The notes under the pieces are model-generated. The model was not told the origin of the DNA. It searched no databases and saw only the letters and a list, made by a program, of their open reading frames with translations. A stretch of DNA of 64,000 bases from JAFDXJ01 sp038257845 (GTDB lineage Bacteria > Bacteroidota > Bacteroidia > Chitinophagales > Chitinophagaceae). Positions 43,729-52,829 of this stretch are shown piece by piece (the first letter of the stretch is position 1; each line of letters begins with the position of its first letter). The stretch is from the NCBI GenBank assembly GCA_038257845.1, contig JBBSQL010000005.1:1-64000 (forward strand), written 5' to 3'. A program made the position numbers and the translations under genes.

Positions 43729-44385
43729 TCATGAAATATCATAAGGAATGGATCGAAATTGAAAACCTTCCTTACTAAAATGTTCCAGCACTTCCGGCAA
43801 TGCACCCTGCATTCTTTCCCATGCCTTTTTACTGTCATGAAAAACAATGATCGCGCCGGGTGAAGCATTCAACAAAACATAATCCCTGCACTCACTGGCT
43901 TTTTTTGAGATATCAAAATCACCGCTCAGTACGGACCACATGATTATTTTAAACCCTTTTGCAACGATGTTTTGCGAGCTGTTTTCCTGCATCAGCACTT
44001 TTGCCTGGAAGCGTGAAATTCTTCCATAAGGTGGCCTGAAAAGATTGCTGTCAATAAATTTTGCTGCGTCAAAAACATCAGCAGCATATTTCTTATTCGA
44101 TGTTTTCCAGCCATTCACATGATTAAAAGTATGGTTACCAATTGCATGGCCATCTTCAATGATTTGACGATAAATAGCCGGGTTTTCCACAACGTTTTTT
44201 CCAATGCAAAAAAAAGTTGCCCGCGCATTATATTTCCGGAGTTGATCCAAAACAAATGGCGTTGCTCTTTCATGCGGACCATCATCAAAAGTCAGGTACA
44301 ATACTTTTTCTTCCACGGGAATTTCCCATACATAAAGCGGGTACAATTTTTTTAACCACCAGGGTGTTTTTACCAGGTATTTCAT
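43729..44385 (-). CDS. Polysaccharide deacetylase (NodB-like, CE4)
   Basis: A 218-residue deacetylase of the NodB/CE4 fold, which removes acetyl groups from N-acetylated glycans such as peptidoglycan or chitin oligomers. Motif 1 is YLTFDDGPHE (about residues 30-39) with the catalytic and metal Asp, motif 2 is HAIGNHTFNH (about 80-89) with two metal His, and motif 3 is FRPPYGR (about 116-122). No clear signal peptide is visible, although the N-terminus is hydrophobic in parts, so location is uncertain. It follows the GH29 gene by 9 bp and is probably in its operon. Confidence 0.92.
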   Translation of the reverse strand: MKYLVKTPWWLKKLYPLYVWEIPVEEKVLYLTFDDGPHERATPFVLDQLRKYNARATFFCIGKNVVENPAIYRQIIEDGHAIGNHTFNHVNGWKTSNKKYAADVFDAAKFIDSNLFRPPYGRISRFQAKVLMQENSSQNIVAKGFKIIMWSVLSGDFDISKKASECRDYVLLNASPGAIIVFHDSKKAWERMQGALPEVLEHFSKEGFQFRSIPYDIS

Positions 44386-44394
44386 TCTATAAAA

Positions 44395-45732
44395 TTATTT
44401 CATGGAACCTTCCACCACAATCACTTCATCCGGGTTGCCAGCTTGTACATGAAGGGAATTGATTTCTAATGTTTCATTTTTTAATGTATAAGGAATTGCT
44501 TCCCCATTTTTCAAAAAATAAATCTTTTTAATCTGCTGAAAAGGAAATTTATTTAAAGCAATTTCTTTTGTTTTTGTATCAAAAATATGAAGGTAAATTT
44601 TTCCCTTTGTTTGTGTTGCGCATCCCCATTCCTGCGGTTTTAAATATCCGGCCTGCGTGTTGTAAATGCTGCTGTCATTCGCTTTCAGCCAATCTCCTAT
44701 CGTTTTTAAACGCTCCTGGAATTCAGGTTGAATCTTTCCATTTGGCATCGGACCAATATTGAGTAATAAATTGGCACCGAGTGAACTTGCATGAACCAAT
44801 AACTGTATCAATTGAGTTGAGCTTTTATAACTCGTATCCGTAATATTAAAACCCCATGAATCATTTATTGTTTCACAGGTTTCCAAAGGCAATTTTTCGG
44901 AAGGTTTTTGAAAACTCAAACCAGAATTATTTTGCCCGGGTAAATCTTTTTCAAACATCTGGAAATCTTCCCCGGGGATCGGATCGAGATGATGATTATT
45001 TCCAATAAGGCAATTGGGTTGAATGCGATGAATGAGCGCATAAATTTCCGGTAAATGCCAATCAATTTTTGGCGACCTGTCAGCTTCTCCTTCAGGTGCC
45101 GTTTGATCCCAATAACCATCAAACCAAATGCCCGCAACTTCTCCATAATTGGTAAGCAATTCTGTCAGTTGATTTTCCATGAACCGGATATAATTTTTCC
45201 AGTCACCCTGCACGGTCCTTCCTGTGCCTTTACCGGTTCGCCCTGTTGTCCATGAATAATCATCCCGCCGCCAATCGAGTATTGAATAGTAGAGAAATAA
45301 TTTTATGCCTTGCTTGTGACATTCATCTGCAATCATTTTCACAATATCTTTATGATAAGGCGAATTCATGATATTAAAATCTGAATATTTTGTATCCCAC
45401 ATACTAAAGCCATCATGATGTCTTGTAATAAGGGTAATATATTTCATTCCACTTTGCTTTGCCAAACTTACCCATGCATGTGCATCAAAACCTATGGGAT
45501 TAAAAAAATCCATTAAACGCGTATAATTTTTTACAGAAATATTCCGGTTATTCATTACCCATTCACCATCACCTAAAATGCTGAATGGCCCCCAATGTAT
45601 AAATAAGCCAAATTTTGCATCGGCAAACCATTTCCTTGCTTCGAGGTTTCCGGGCGAAGGATTATACGCAGTTTGTGCATATAAGGAAGAGGAGAAAAAA
45701 AGCAGGGCAATTAAAAATGTTTTACTTTTCAT
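44395..45732 (-). CDS. Alpha-L-fucosidase (GH29), exported
   Basis: A glycoside hydrolase that releases alpha-linked L-fucose from glycans. The 445-residue product has a signal peptide (residues 1-20, ending FFSSSLYAQ), then the GH29 barrel: KWFADAKFGLFIHWGPFSI, YITLITRHHDGFSMWDTKYS, LFLYYSILDWRRDD and AGIWFDGYWD, whose Asp205 is at the nucleophile position. A shorter beta-sandwich domain follows (about 345-445). It is co-transcribed with the deacetylase. There is no susC/susD pair nearby, so it is not in a typical polysaccharide-utilisation locus. Confidence 0.95.
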   Translation of the reverse strand: MKSKTFLIALLFFSSSLYAQTAYNPSPGNLEARKWFADAKFGLFIHWGPFSILGDGEWVMNNRNISVKNYTRLMDFFNPIGFDAHAWVSLAKQSGMKYITLITRHHDGFSMWDTKYSDFNIMNSPYHKDIVKMIADECHKQGIKLFLYYSILDWRRDDYSWTTGRTGKGTGRTVQGDWKNYIRFMENQLTELLTNYGEVAGIWFDGYWDQTAPEGEADRSPKIDWHLPEIYALIHRIQPNCLIGNNHHLDPIPGEDFQMFEKDLPGQNNSGLSFQKPSEKLPLETCETINDSWGFNITDTSYKSSTQLIQLLVHASSLGANLLLNIGPMPNGKIQPEFQERLKTIGDWLKANDSSIYNTQAGYLKPQEWGCATQTKGKIYLHIFDTKTKEIALNKFPFQQIKKIYFLKNGEAIPYTLKNETLEINSLHVQAGNPDEVIVVEGSMK

Positions 45733-45796
45733 GCAGATACTTGAGCTGTAAAGTTAGGGAACGATTTCATTCTATATTTAATCCCGGCGAATCATT

Positions 45797-45804
45797 TAAA
45801 TTTG
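45797..45804 (+). promoter_or_regulatory. -7 promoter element of gltX (TAAATTTG)
   Basis: An exact TAnnTTTG match ending 6 nt before the gltX ATG at 45811. Confidence 0.6.
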
Positions 45805-45810
45805 CGCACT

Positions 45811-47325
45811 ATGAAGGAAAATATTCGCGTACGTTTTGCGCCTTCGCCAACAGGTGGCCTGCATCTCGGCGGTGTGCGAACGGCGTTATACAATTATTTA
45901 TTTGCCAAACAACATGGAGGAAGTTTTGTATTGCGTATTGAAGATACGGACCAGGGGCGTTTTGTAGCCGGCGCCGAACAATATATTGCGGATACGCTGT
46001 CCTGGTGTGGCATTGAGCCGGATGAAAGTCCCTGGAAGCCCGGCGAATTCGGGCCATACCGCCAATCGGAAAGAAAAAGCATGTATGCAGATTATGCGAA
46101 AAAATTAGTGGATGAAGGCTATGCGTATTATGCTTTTGATACGCCTGAAGAATTGGATAATCAAAGAAAAACACAACCCAATTTTCAATACAACCAGGCA
46201 CATAGGAATGGTTTATACAATTCATTAGCAATGTCCGGAGATGAAGTGAAAATTTTATTGGAAAAAAATACACCGTTTGTTATTCGAATTAAAATGCCGG
46301 AAGATGAAAATATTTCTTTCACGGATATGATCCGGGGTGAAGTTCATTTCAATTCATCGCAATCTGATGATAAGGTTTTATTAAAAGCAGATGGCATGCC
46401 CACTTATCATCTCGCCGTAGTGGTGGATGATTATTTGATGAAAATTTCACACGCATTTCGTGGTGAAGAATGGCTGCCAAGTGCACCTGTTCATATTTTA
46501 TTATGGAAATATCTTTTTGGTTTGGAAAATATGCCGCAATGGGCGCATCTTCCATTAATATTAAAACCAGAAGGCAATGGTAAACTCAGTAAACGTGCCG
46601 CGGAGAAATTGGGCTTTCCTATTTTTTCAATGAACTGGACAGATCCACGTAGCAATGAATTTACTGAAGGTTTTCGTGAAAGAGGTTTTTTGCCGGAAGC
46701 ATTTATAAATATGCTGGCAATGCTGGGATGGAATGATGGCACGGAGCAGGAAATATTTTCATTACCGAAACTGGTAGAAAAATTTTCTATAGACAGGGTT
46801 CATAAGGCGGGGGCTAAATTTGATTTTGAAAAAGCAAAATGGTTCAATCATGAATGGATCAAAAAAACAAACATTGAAATTTTACTACCTGCTATAGAAA
46901 ATATTTTTCAACAAAAAAATATTCCAATTCCACACAATGAAAAATCCCGGGAAATTTTTGAGCTTGTCAAAGACCGTTGTACACTATTGACAGATTTTAT
47001 TGAGCAATCAATCTTCTTTTTTGAAAAGCCCGGTAATGCAGGCCTGGAAAGTATCCGCCCGAAATGGAATGACCAAAAAAATAATTTTTTTACAGAAATC
47101 ATACGCAGTTATACATTGCTGCCATACTGGGAAAACGAAGCGCTCGAAAATACTTTTAAAGAGATTGCCGCAGCGAATTCTATTAAACCCGGTGAATTAA
47201 TGTTGCCCTTTCGTGTGATGCTGGTTGGCGGAAAATCGGGGCCGGGTATTTTTCAAATTGCCGAAATACTTGGCCGGGAAGAAACGCTGGAACGTATTCA
47301 AACAAGTCTTAAAAGTCTTCAATAA
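45811..47325 (+). CDS. gltX: Glutamyl-tRNA synthetase
   Basis: Charges tRNA-Glu with glutamate. The 504-residue product starts KENIRVRFAPSPTGGLHLGGVRTA (class I HIGH-type motif, HLGG), has EDTDQGR at the glutamate site and GKLSKRAAEKLG as the KMSKS equivalent, and a C-terminal helical anticodon domain. I start at ATG 45811, not the TTG at 45802, which lies inside the -7 promoter box. The start is only 6 nt from that box, so no standard leader is present. Confidence 0.97.
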   Translation: MKENIRVRFAPSPTGGLHLGGVRTALYNYLFAKQHGGSFVLRIEDTDQGRFVAGAEQYIADTLSWCGIEPDESPWKPGEFGPYRQSERKSMYADYAKKLVDEGYAYYAFDTPEELDNQRKTQPNFQYNQAHRNGLYNSLAMSGDEVKILLEKNTPFVIRIKMPEDENISFTDMIRGEVHFNSSQSDDKVLLKADGMPTYHLAVVVDDYLMKISHAFRGEEWLPSAPVHILLWKYLFGLENMPQWAHLPLILKPEGNGKLSKRAAEKLGFPIFSMNWTDPRSNEFTEGFRERGFLPEAFINMLAMLGWNDGTEQEIFSLPKLVEKFSIDRVHKAGAKFDFEKAKWFNHEWIKKTNIEILLPAIENIFQQKNIPIPHNEKSREIFELVKDRCTLLTDFIEQSIFFFEKPGNAGLESIRPKWNDQKNNFFTEIIRSYTLLPYWENEALENTFKEIAAANSIKPGELMLPFRVMLVGGKSGPGIFQIAEILGREETLERIQTSLKSLQ

Positions 47326-47335
47326 AAAAATAATT

Positions 47336-48877
47336 TTGGAAACCAAAAAAATAACCAAACTACTTTACATCCTTGCTTTTATCAAACTGGTCATTCCATT
47401 TTTTCTTCAAAATAGTTTTTACCAGCCGCATCGGGATGAATTTTTATACCTCGCTGAAGGACACCATATGGCATGGGGTTTTATGGAAATTCCACCATTG
47501 CTTTCTGTGTTTGCGTGGCTGACAAATTTATTTGGCGACGGCATGTTTTGGATAAAAATATGGCCTGCCTTATTTGGCGCGTTCACATTTATCCTTGTGG
47601 GTAAAATGGTTATTTCACTCGGTGGAAAAACATTTGCTTTAATTCTTGCATGGCTTCCGTTTATACTCAGTGGTTATATGCGTTTGTTTTTTTTATTCCA
47701 GCCAAATTTTTTGGAAGTATTTTTTTATGTACTTATTACTTTCAGTCTTTTTCAATATTTTCAAACCCAACAAAATAAATGGTTGTATGTATTTGGCCTT
47801 GCTGCCGGTCTTGGCATGATGAGCAAATATTCCGTAGCATTTTATATTATTAGTATTTTAGTGGCGCTTCTTTTTACACCCTGGAGAAAATTATATTCAA
47901 ACAAACATTTTTATTTTGCTGCCCTTCTTGCATTGATTATTTTTTTACCAAACCTTATATGGCAATACAATCATCGCTTCCCCGTGATTTTTCACATGAA
48001 TGAATTACAGGATGAACAATTAAAATTTATTGGCTACAAAGATTTTTTAACCGGGCAGCTTATGATGAATTTGATATCCATTTTTACATGGCTTGCAGGT
48101 TTATACTTTCTGTTGTTTACTAAAAAAGGAAAGCCTTTCCGCACTTTTGGCTTTGCCTATTTTTTCACCATTATTTTATTGATGGTTTTACATGGAAAAA
48201 ATTATTATGCGTTGGGTTTATACCCGATGCTTTTTGCCTTTGGCGGATTTCAACTTGAAAAGGCAACAATGCAACATTTCAAATGGACAAGATATGCGAT
48301 GATTATTTTTTCTGTGTCACTCGGTTTATATGCTTTACCGCTAACGATGCCTTTGGCTAAACCGGATGATCTTGTAAAATATTACCAGTTTTCACATTTA
48401 AATAAAACCGGTGATTTTACCTGGGAAGATCATCTGCAACACCCGCTGCCACAGGATTTCGCAGATATGATTGGATGGAAAGAAACTGCAGAGAAAGCCG
48501 CGAAAGCGTATCATAATTTATCTCCGGAAGCACAAAAAGAAACAATGATTTTTTGTGATGGCTATTATACAGCAGGCGCATTGAATTATTATCGGGAAGC
48601 GTTTAACCTGCCTGAAACATATAGTACGAGTGCTTCATTTCTTTTATGGATGCCGGATACTTTTCATATAAAAAATATTTTGCTGGTAGCTAAAAATCTA
48701 CCGGATGATCAGCCGGTCATTCAGCAATTTGGAAAAATTTCTATCGTAGATTCTGTGTCTATTCCATTGTTCAGGGAAACAGGGACAAAAATTATTTTAC
48801 TGGAAAATGCACATGATCATGCGAATGAATTTCTCACGGGTGCGGTCAAAAAATTAAAAGGTGAATTCAGGAGATAA
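47336..48877 (+). CDS. Membrane glycosyltransferase (GT39/ArnT-like, dolichyl-P-mannose type)
   Basis: A polytopic glycosyltransferase of the GT-C fold, which moves a sugar from a lipid carrier to an acceptor outside the membrane. The 513-residue product has about ten membrane helices in residues 5-360. An early extracytoplasmic loop FYQPHRDEFLYLAEGHHMAW contains the Asp-Glu pair found in GT39/PMT enzymes. A soluble C-terminal domain follows (about 380-513). I start at TTG 47336 (ETKKITKLLYILAF), 10 bp after gltX; the open frame extends back into gltX but without a credible start. Donor and acceptor are unknown. Confidence 0.85.
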   Translation: METKKITKLLYILAFIKLVIPFFLQNSFYQPHRDEFLYLAEGHHMAWGFMEIPPLLSVFAWLTNLFGDGMFWIKIWPALFGAFTFILVGKMVISLGGKTFALILAWLPFILSGYMRLFFLFQPNFLEVFFYVLITFSLFQYFQTQQNKWLYVFGLAAGLGMMSKYSVAFYIISILVALLFTPWRKLYSNKHFYFAALLALIIFLPNLIWQYNHRFPVIFHMNELQDEQLKFIGYKDFLTGQLMMNLISIFTWLAGLYFLLFTKKGKPFRTFGFAYFFTIILLMVLHGKNYYALGLYPMLFAFGGFQLEKATMQHFKWTRYAMIIFSVSLGLYALPLTMPLAKPDDLVKYYQFSHLNKTGDFTWEDHLQHPLPQDFADMIGWKETAEKAAKAYHNLSPEAQKETMIFCDGYYTAGALNYYREAFNLPETYSTSASFLLWMPDTFHIKNILLVAKNLPDDQPVIQQFGKISIVDSVSIPLFRETGTKIILLENAHDHANEFLTGAVKKLKGEFRR

Positions 48878-48920
48878 CTCTTTTTACATTTTTCATAAGG
48901 GAAAATAATAATTATCATGT

Positions 48921-48928
48921 TATTTTTG
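48921..48928 (+). promoter_or_regulatory. -7 promoter element (TATTTTTG)
   Basis: An exact TAnnTTTG match 19 nt upstream of the B12-binding-domain gene. Confidence 0.45.
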
Positions 48929-48947
48929 AAAAAACAGATTGCATAAA

Positions 48948-49367
48948 ATGTCCGAAAAAACAAACAGGCCGGTTCGGGTTCTCATCGCGAAAGTTGGTTT
49001 GGATGGCCATGACCGCGGGGCGAAAGTGATTGCTTCCGCACTGCGCGATGCAGGCATGGAAGTGATTTATTCCGGCTTAAGGCAAACGCCTGAAATGATT
49101 GTCAATGTTGCCTTACAGGAAGATGTTGATGCCATTGGCGTAAGTATTTTGAGCGGTGCACACATGACTATTTTTCCAAAGATCATTCATCTCATGAAGG
49201 AAAAAAATATGCATGATGTGCTGCTTACCGGCGGTGGTATCATCCCGGATGAAGATATAGAAGCATTACTGGCAATGGGCGTTCACCAACTATTTGCGCC
49301 CGGCGCAGATACCAGTGAAATTGCTGAATACATCAAAACACAAGTCAGGCAAAACAGGGATTTCTAA
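48948..49367 (+). CDS. Stand-alone cobalamin-binding domain of methylmalonyl-CoA mutase type
   Basis: A 139-residue protein equal to the C-terminal B12 domain of methylmalonyl-CoA mutase. It has VLIAKVGLDGHDRGAKVIAS with the DxHxxG cobalt-ligand motif, VSILSGAHM and LLTGGGIIPDEDI, all used to bind the dimethylbenzimidazole tail. Free-standing forms pair with a separate large subunit, as in archaea and in some relatives such as isobutyryl- or ethylmalonyl-CoA-type mutases. No large subunit is in the window. I start at ATG 48948 rather than TTG 48939. An enoyl-CoA hydratase follows 33 bp later. Confidence 0.93.
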   Translation: MSEKTNRPVRVLIAKVGLDGHDRGAKVIASALRDAGMEVIYSGLRQTPEMIVNVALQEDVDAIGVSILSGAHMTIFPKIIHLMKEKNMHDVLLTGGGIIPDEDIEALLAMGVHQLFAPGADTSEIAEYIKTQVRQNRDF

Positions 49368-49400
49368 AAATAAATTTTCAAAAAATAATTAATTTTTAAA

Positions 49401-50174
49401 ATGGAATATACATCACTGCTCACAAAATTAGACAACCACATTTTAACCATAACGATCAACCGGCCTGAAAAATTAAATGCGTTGAATGCTGCTGTCTTTA
49501 ATGACCTGGATCATGTTTTGGATGAAATATATAGCAACTCCGACATCAAATCTGCTATCATTACTGGTGCCGGTGAAAAAGCATTTGTAGCAGGTGCCGA
49601 TATTGCAGAATTTTCAAATTACTCAGAAAAGGAAGCAAAAAATTTGGCGCAAAGAGGGCTGGATGTTTTTTTTAAAATTGAACGCGCTCCAAAACCAATT
49701 GTTGCCTGTGTAAATGGATTCGCATTGGGTGGTGGTTGTGAATTGGCAATGGCATGCCATTTTCGAATTGCGTCAGCAAATGCACAATTTGGCCAGCCGG
49801 AAGTGAACCTGGGCCTGATTCCCGGCTATGGCGGCACACAAAGAATGACTCAGTTAATTGGTAAAGGCCGTGCCATGGAAATGCTCATGAGTGCACAAAT
49901 TATTAATGCTGAAACCGCTTTGCAATATGGACTTGTCAATCATGTAACAACTCTTGATAATTTATTGGAAAAAGCAATTTCCATTTTGAATACCATACAA
50001 AAGAAAGCACCTTTAGCTATTGAAAATTGTATAAAATCTGCCAATGATGCATTTACGGATCATGGTTATGAAACTGAAACAAACGCATTTGCTGCTTGTT
50101 TTAAAACAGCAGATTTCAAAGAAGGCACCAATGCTTTTTTAGAAAAAAGAAAACCAGTTTTTACAGGTAAATAA
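49401..50174 (+). CDS. Enoyl-CoA hydratase/isomerase (crotonase family)
   Basis: A 257-residue crotonase-fold enzyme. The oxyanion-hole motif is AFVAGADIAEF (about residues 63-73), and both catalytic Glu positions of true hydratases are filled, in GGGCELAMACHF and in FGQPEVNLGLIPGYGGTQR. So hydration of trans-2-enoyl-CoA (3-hydroxybutyryl-CoA dehydratase type) is likely. Next to the B12 domain, it suggests a link to acyl-CoA or propionate metabolism, but that is inference. Confidence 0.94.
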   Translation: MEYTSLLTKLDNHILTITINRPEKLNALNAAVFNDLDHVLDEIYSNSDIKSAIITGAGEKAFVAGADIAEFSNYSEKEAKNLAQRGLDVFFKIERAPKPIVACVNGFALGGGCELAMACHFRIASANAQFGQPEVNLGLIPGYGGTQRMTQLIGKGRAMEMLMSAQIINAETALQYGLVNHVTTLDNLLEKAISILNTIQKKAPLAIENCIKSANDAFTDHGYETETNAFAACFKTADFKEGTNAFLEKRKPVFTGK

Positions 50175-50220
50175 TATTCGGTAAGTCATTTTTTGATCAC
50201 GATCTTTCAAATAACAAAGC

Positions 50221-51033
50221 TTACAGTTCAGCCATTTTTTTAAAGGGTATTTTCAATTGGCCGCCGATATTTTCATCGCTCTGATTTTTAATCATATCCA
50301 ACCCATATTTTAATTTGTCAACGGGTGTGAAATGAAAAGTACCAAAGAGCCTGTCCCAGATAGAAAAAATATTTCCATAATTACTATCCGTTTCGGGCCG
50401 CTGATAATGATGATGGATTTTATGCATGTTTGGAGATACGATTATATAGCTTAAAAGTTTATCTAATTTTGGCGGGAATTTCATATTCGCATGATTAAAT
50501 TGTGCCAGCACAACGCTCACACTCTGATATAACATGATGAGCCATATTGGACTGCCCGCAACAAATACAGCGATCACTGCAAACACTGCCCTGAAGACAC
50601 TTTCACCCGGGTGATGCCTGTTTGCAGTTGTTGTATCCACGTGTGTATCTGCGTGATGAATAATATGAAATTTCCACATCCAGTTTACCTTATGTTCGAT
50701 CCAGTGGACAAGATAAGCGCCGACAAGATCAAGTAACATTAACCCGAAAATAAGCTGCAGCCATACAGGCATATTCAACCATTGCAATATTCCAAAATGA
50801 TGTGCAAGACACCAGTCACTTGCAAATACAATCAATAGTGCAAAAGCAAAATTGATAATGATGGTGGTGATAGTAAAAAATATATTTACCGAAGCATGTT
50901 TCCATTTATTATAATCAAATTGAAATAAGGGAACTGCATATTCGATCAGCCAGAAAAAAGTAATTCCTCCCGCAAGAATTAACGCGCGGTGCAGTGATGA
51001 AATGTTTTGAAAATAGGTTGTAATTGATTCCAT
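50221..51033 (-). CDS. Sterol desaturase / fatty acid hydroxylase family membrane protein
   Basis: A 270-residue integral membrane di-iron oxygenase. Four to five hydrophobic helices surround the histidine clusters HWIEH (about 128-132), FHIIHHADTHVD (about 141-152), RHHPGE (about 159-164) and HKIHHHYQ (about 223-230), the eight-His pattern of the family. Members hydroxylate or desaturate lipids, carotenoids or sterol-like molecules; the substrate is not visible. It is a single gene downstream of dnaN and separated from it by a hairpin. Confidence 0.93.
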   Translation of the reverse strand: MESITTYFQNISSLHRALILAGGITFFWLIEYAVPLFQFDYNKWKHASVNIFFTITTIIINFAFALLIVFASDWCLAHHFGILQWLNMPVWLQLIFGLMLLDLVGAYLVHWIEHKVNWMWKFHIIHHADTHVDTTTANRHHPGESVFRAVFAVIAVFVAGSPIWLIMLYQSVSVVLAQFNHANMKFPPKLDKLLSYIIVSPNMHKIHHHYQRPETDSNYGNIFSIWDRLFGTFHFTPVDKLKYGLDMIKNQSDENIGGQLKIPFKKMAEL

Positions 51034-51060
51034 TTTTTTACCAACATAAAATACATCAAA

Positions 51061-51090
51061 AAGTGATTTGTAAATTAATACAAATCACTT
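51061..51090 (-). terminator. Hairpin terminator after dnaN
   Basis: A perfect 12-bp stem (AAGTGATTTGTA with TACAAATCACTT) has a 6-nt loop. On the minus strand it continues TTT. The T run is short, so termination is probable but not certain. Confidence 0.65.
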
Positions 51091-51112
51091 AAAAATAAAA
51101 TAATTTTTTTGA

Positions 51113-52228
51113 CTAACTATTGATCATGAGTGGCATTACAAGCATCATAATATCTTCAGCTTCGTCCTGTTCGAGCGGGCGGATAATGCCGGCTTTATTT
51201 GGTGTTGATAATTCAATGGCCACTTCATTTGCATCAAGTGCGCCGAGCATTTCAATCATAAATTTTGCATTGAAAGCAATTTGCAGGTCTTCTCCATCAT
51301 ACTGGCAATTCATTCGCTCATTCCCTTCAAAACTAAAATCAACATCCTGGCCGGCAAGTTGCAATTCGCTTCCGCTAATCGTTAATACCACCTGGCTGGT
51401 ACTTTTATTACTGAAAATACTCACCCGCCTTAATGCACCCTGGAAGTCATTTGTATTAACAACCATTTTAAATGGATTTTCTTTTGGAATAACAACCTTG
51501 TAATCCGGGAAACGTGCATCTATCAGCCGGCAAACAAGCTTCGTAGTACCGTGTTGGATAAATAAATGATTCTCATTATAACTGATCACCAACGTATCAT
51601 CATTATCGGGCAGCACATTTTTCAACAACATCAAAGGCTTTTTAGGCACAATAAAACTATGTTGCTGCGGGCATTTTACGTCTTTTCTTTTATACATCAT
51701 CAGGCGGTGCGCGTCTGTAGAAACAAAGCGGATCTCATTTGTATCCATTTCCACCAAAACGCCGGTCATTGCCGGGCGCAGGTCATCTGTACTCACTGAG
51801 ATCAGGGCTTTACTTATGCCCGATAAAAAGGATGATGAACTGATCTCAAATTCCACGGTGTCCTCAGCAACAGGTTCTTTTGGAAAATTGTCCGGGTTTT
51901 CACCCATCACTTTATACTTCCCATTATCACTGGTAATTTCAATACTGAAATTCTTATCTATATTAAAGGTCAATGGTTGCTCCGGGATATTCTTCAGTGA
52001 TTCAATGAGTATTTTCGCCGGAATACACACTTTACCATTGGTTTTACTTTCCACATCCATTTGCACACGCATAACGGTTTCCAGGTCAGTTGCCAGCACG
52101 CTCATTTTTTTGTCCTGGATTTCAAATAAAAAATCTTCCAGTACAGGCAAAACTGTATTCGCACTTATAACGCCATTTATTTGTTGCAGATTTTTTAATA
52201 GCAGTGAAGAAGAAACAATAAATTTCAT
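51113..52228 (-). CDS. dnaN: DNA polymerase III beta subunit (sliding clamp)
   Basis: The homodimeric ring that holds polymerase III on DNA. The 371-residue product has the three clamp domains. It starts MKFIVSSSLLLKNLQQINGVI and includes VLPVLEDFLFEI, TGVLVEMDTNEIRFVSTDAHRLMMYKR split near residues 170-195, and the C-terminal end IIRPLEQDEAEDIMMLVMPLM. dnaA and the replication origin are not adjacent. A TAGGTTTG box on the minus strand lies 30 nt upstream. Confidence 0.98.
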   Translation of the reverse strand: MKFIVSSSLLLKNLQQINGVISANTVLPVLEDFLFEIQDKKMSVLATDLETVMRVQMDVESKTNGKVCIPAKILIESLKNIPEQPLTFNIDKNFSIEITSDNGKYKVMGENPDNFPKEPVAEDTVEFEISSSSFLSGISKALISVSTDDLRPAMTGVLVEMDTNEIRFVSTDAHRLMMYKRKDVKCPQQHSFIVPKKPLMLLKNVLPDNDDTLVISYNENHLFIQHGTTKLVCRLIDARFPDYKVVIPKENPFKMVVNTNDFQGALRRVSIFSNKSTSQVVLTISGSELQLAGQDVDFSFEGNERMNCQYDGEDLQIAFNAKFMIEMLGALDANEVAIELSTPNKAGIIRPLEQDEAEDIMMLVMPLMINS

Positions 52229-52258
52229 AATATGATTTAAGAATTATTTTGAGAGCAA

Positions 52259-52266
52259 CAAACCTA
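52259..52266 (-). promoter_or_regulatory. -7 promoter element of dnaN (TAGGTTTG)
   Basis: An exact TAnnTTTG match on the minus strand 30 nt before the dnaN ATG. Confidence 0.5.
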
Positions 52267-52345
52267 CTGTAAAATGTTTAAAAAAAACGGAAGGGTTTTG
52301 CAGATATGTAATTTATGCACAAACAGGTGTGAATTACTTTTCCCT

Positions 52346-52747
52346 TCAATTTTTCGCAGCAGATAAAATCTCGAGGAAAGTACTACTTAATACGGGTTTT
52401 ACAAGATAGCCGGAAATAAAATCAAACTTCCCTGCATGTTCAAGGTCTTTTTCATCCTGGGAAGATGTTACAATATAGACCAGCATTTTCTGTTCTGATT
52501 TTTTCATTATGGGGTTTATTTTTTTTAAAAGTTCCCAACCATTCATGACAGGCATATTAATGTCAAGAAAAATAATACCGGGAAAACTTTCTTTCTTCGA
52601 TTTTTTCTCCTGTAATAAATTCCATGCTTCTCCTCCATTTTTACAAAAAATTATCTCCTCTGCCAGCCCAGTCGCCATAAGCATCTTATTCGCCATATAG
52701 CGATATATTTGATCATCATCAATAACTAAAATAGAAAATCCCGGCAT
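52346..52747 (-). CDS. Stand-alone response regulator receiver
   Basis: A 133-residue single-domain receiver. Acidic residues IDDD (about 9-12), the phospho-acceptor in IIFLDINMPVMNGWELL (Asp at about 62), the Thr/Ser switch in YIVTSSQDE and LVKPV with the conserved Lys are all present. There is no output domain, so it acts by protein contact, as CheY-like proteins do. No histidine kinase adjoins it; the orphan kinase at 18.4 kb is too far away to pair on position alone. Confidence 0.95.
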   Translation of the reverse strand: MPGFSILVIDDDQIYRYMANKMLMATGLAEEIIFCKNGGEAWNLLQEKKSKKESFPGIIFLDINMPVMNGWELLKKINPIMKKSEQKMLVYIVTSSQDEKDLEHAGKFDFISGYLVKPVLSSTFLEILSAAKN

Positions 52748-52829
52748 ATATTTAACTGGTGTGTAATGTTGAAAATAAGCTTAAAATTTTAATTGAACAC
52801 GCTTTTTATTTAATCTTACAGTAAAAATT

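Noticed and set aside
44395..45732. A polysaccharide-utilisation locus around the fucosidase
   Set aside because: There is no susC/susD pair or sensor nearby; only a deacetylase is co-directional.
45802..45810. TTG start for gltX
   Set aside because: It lies within the -7 promoter box, and the ATG at 45811 begins the family motif.
18391..52747. Kinase at 18.4 kb and receiver at 52.3 kb as one two-component pair
   Set aside because: They are 34 kb apart with no shared context, so pairing cannot be supported.
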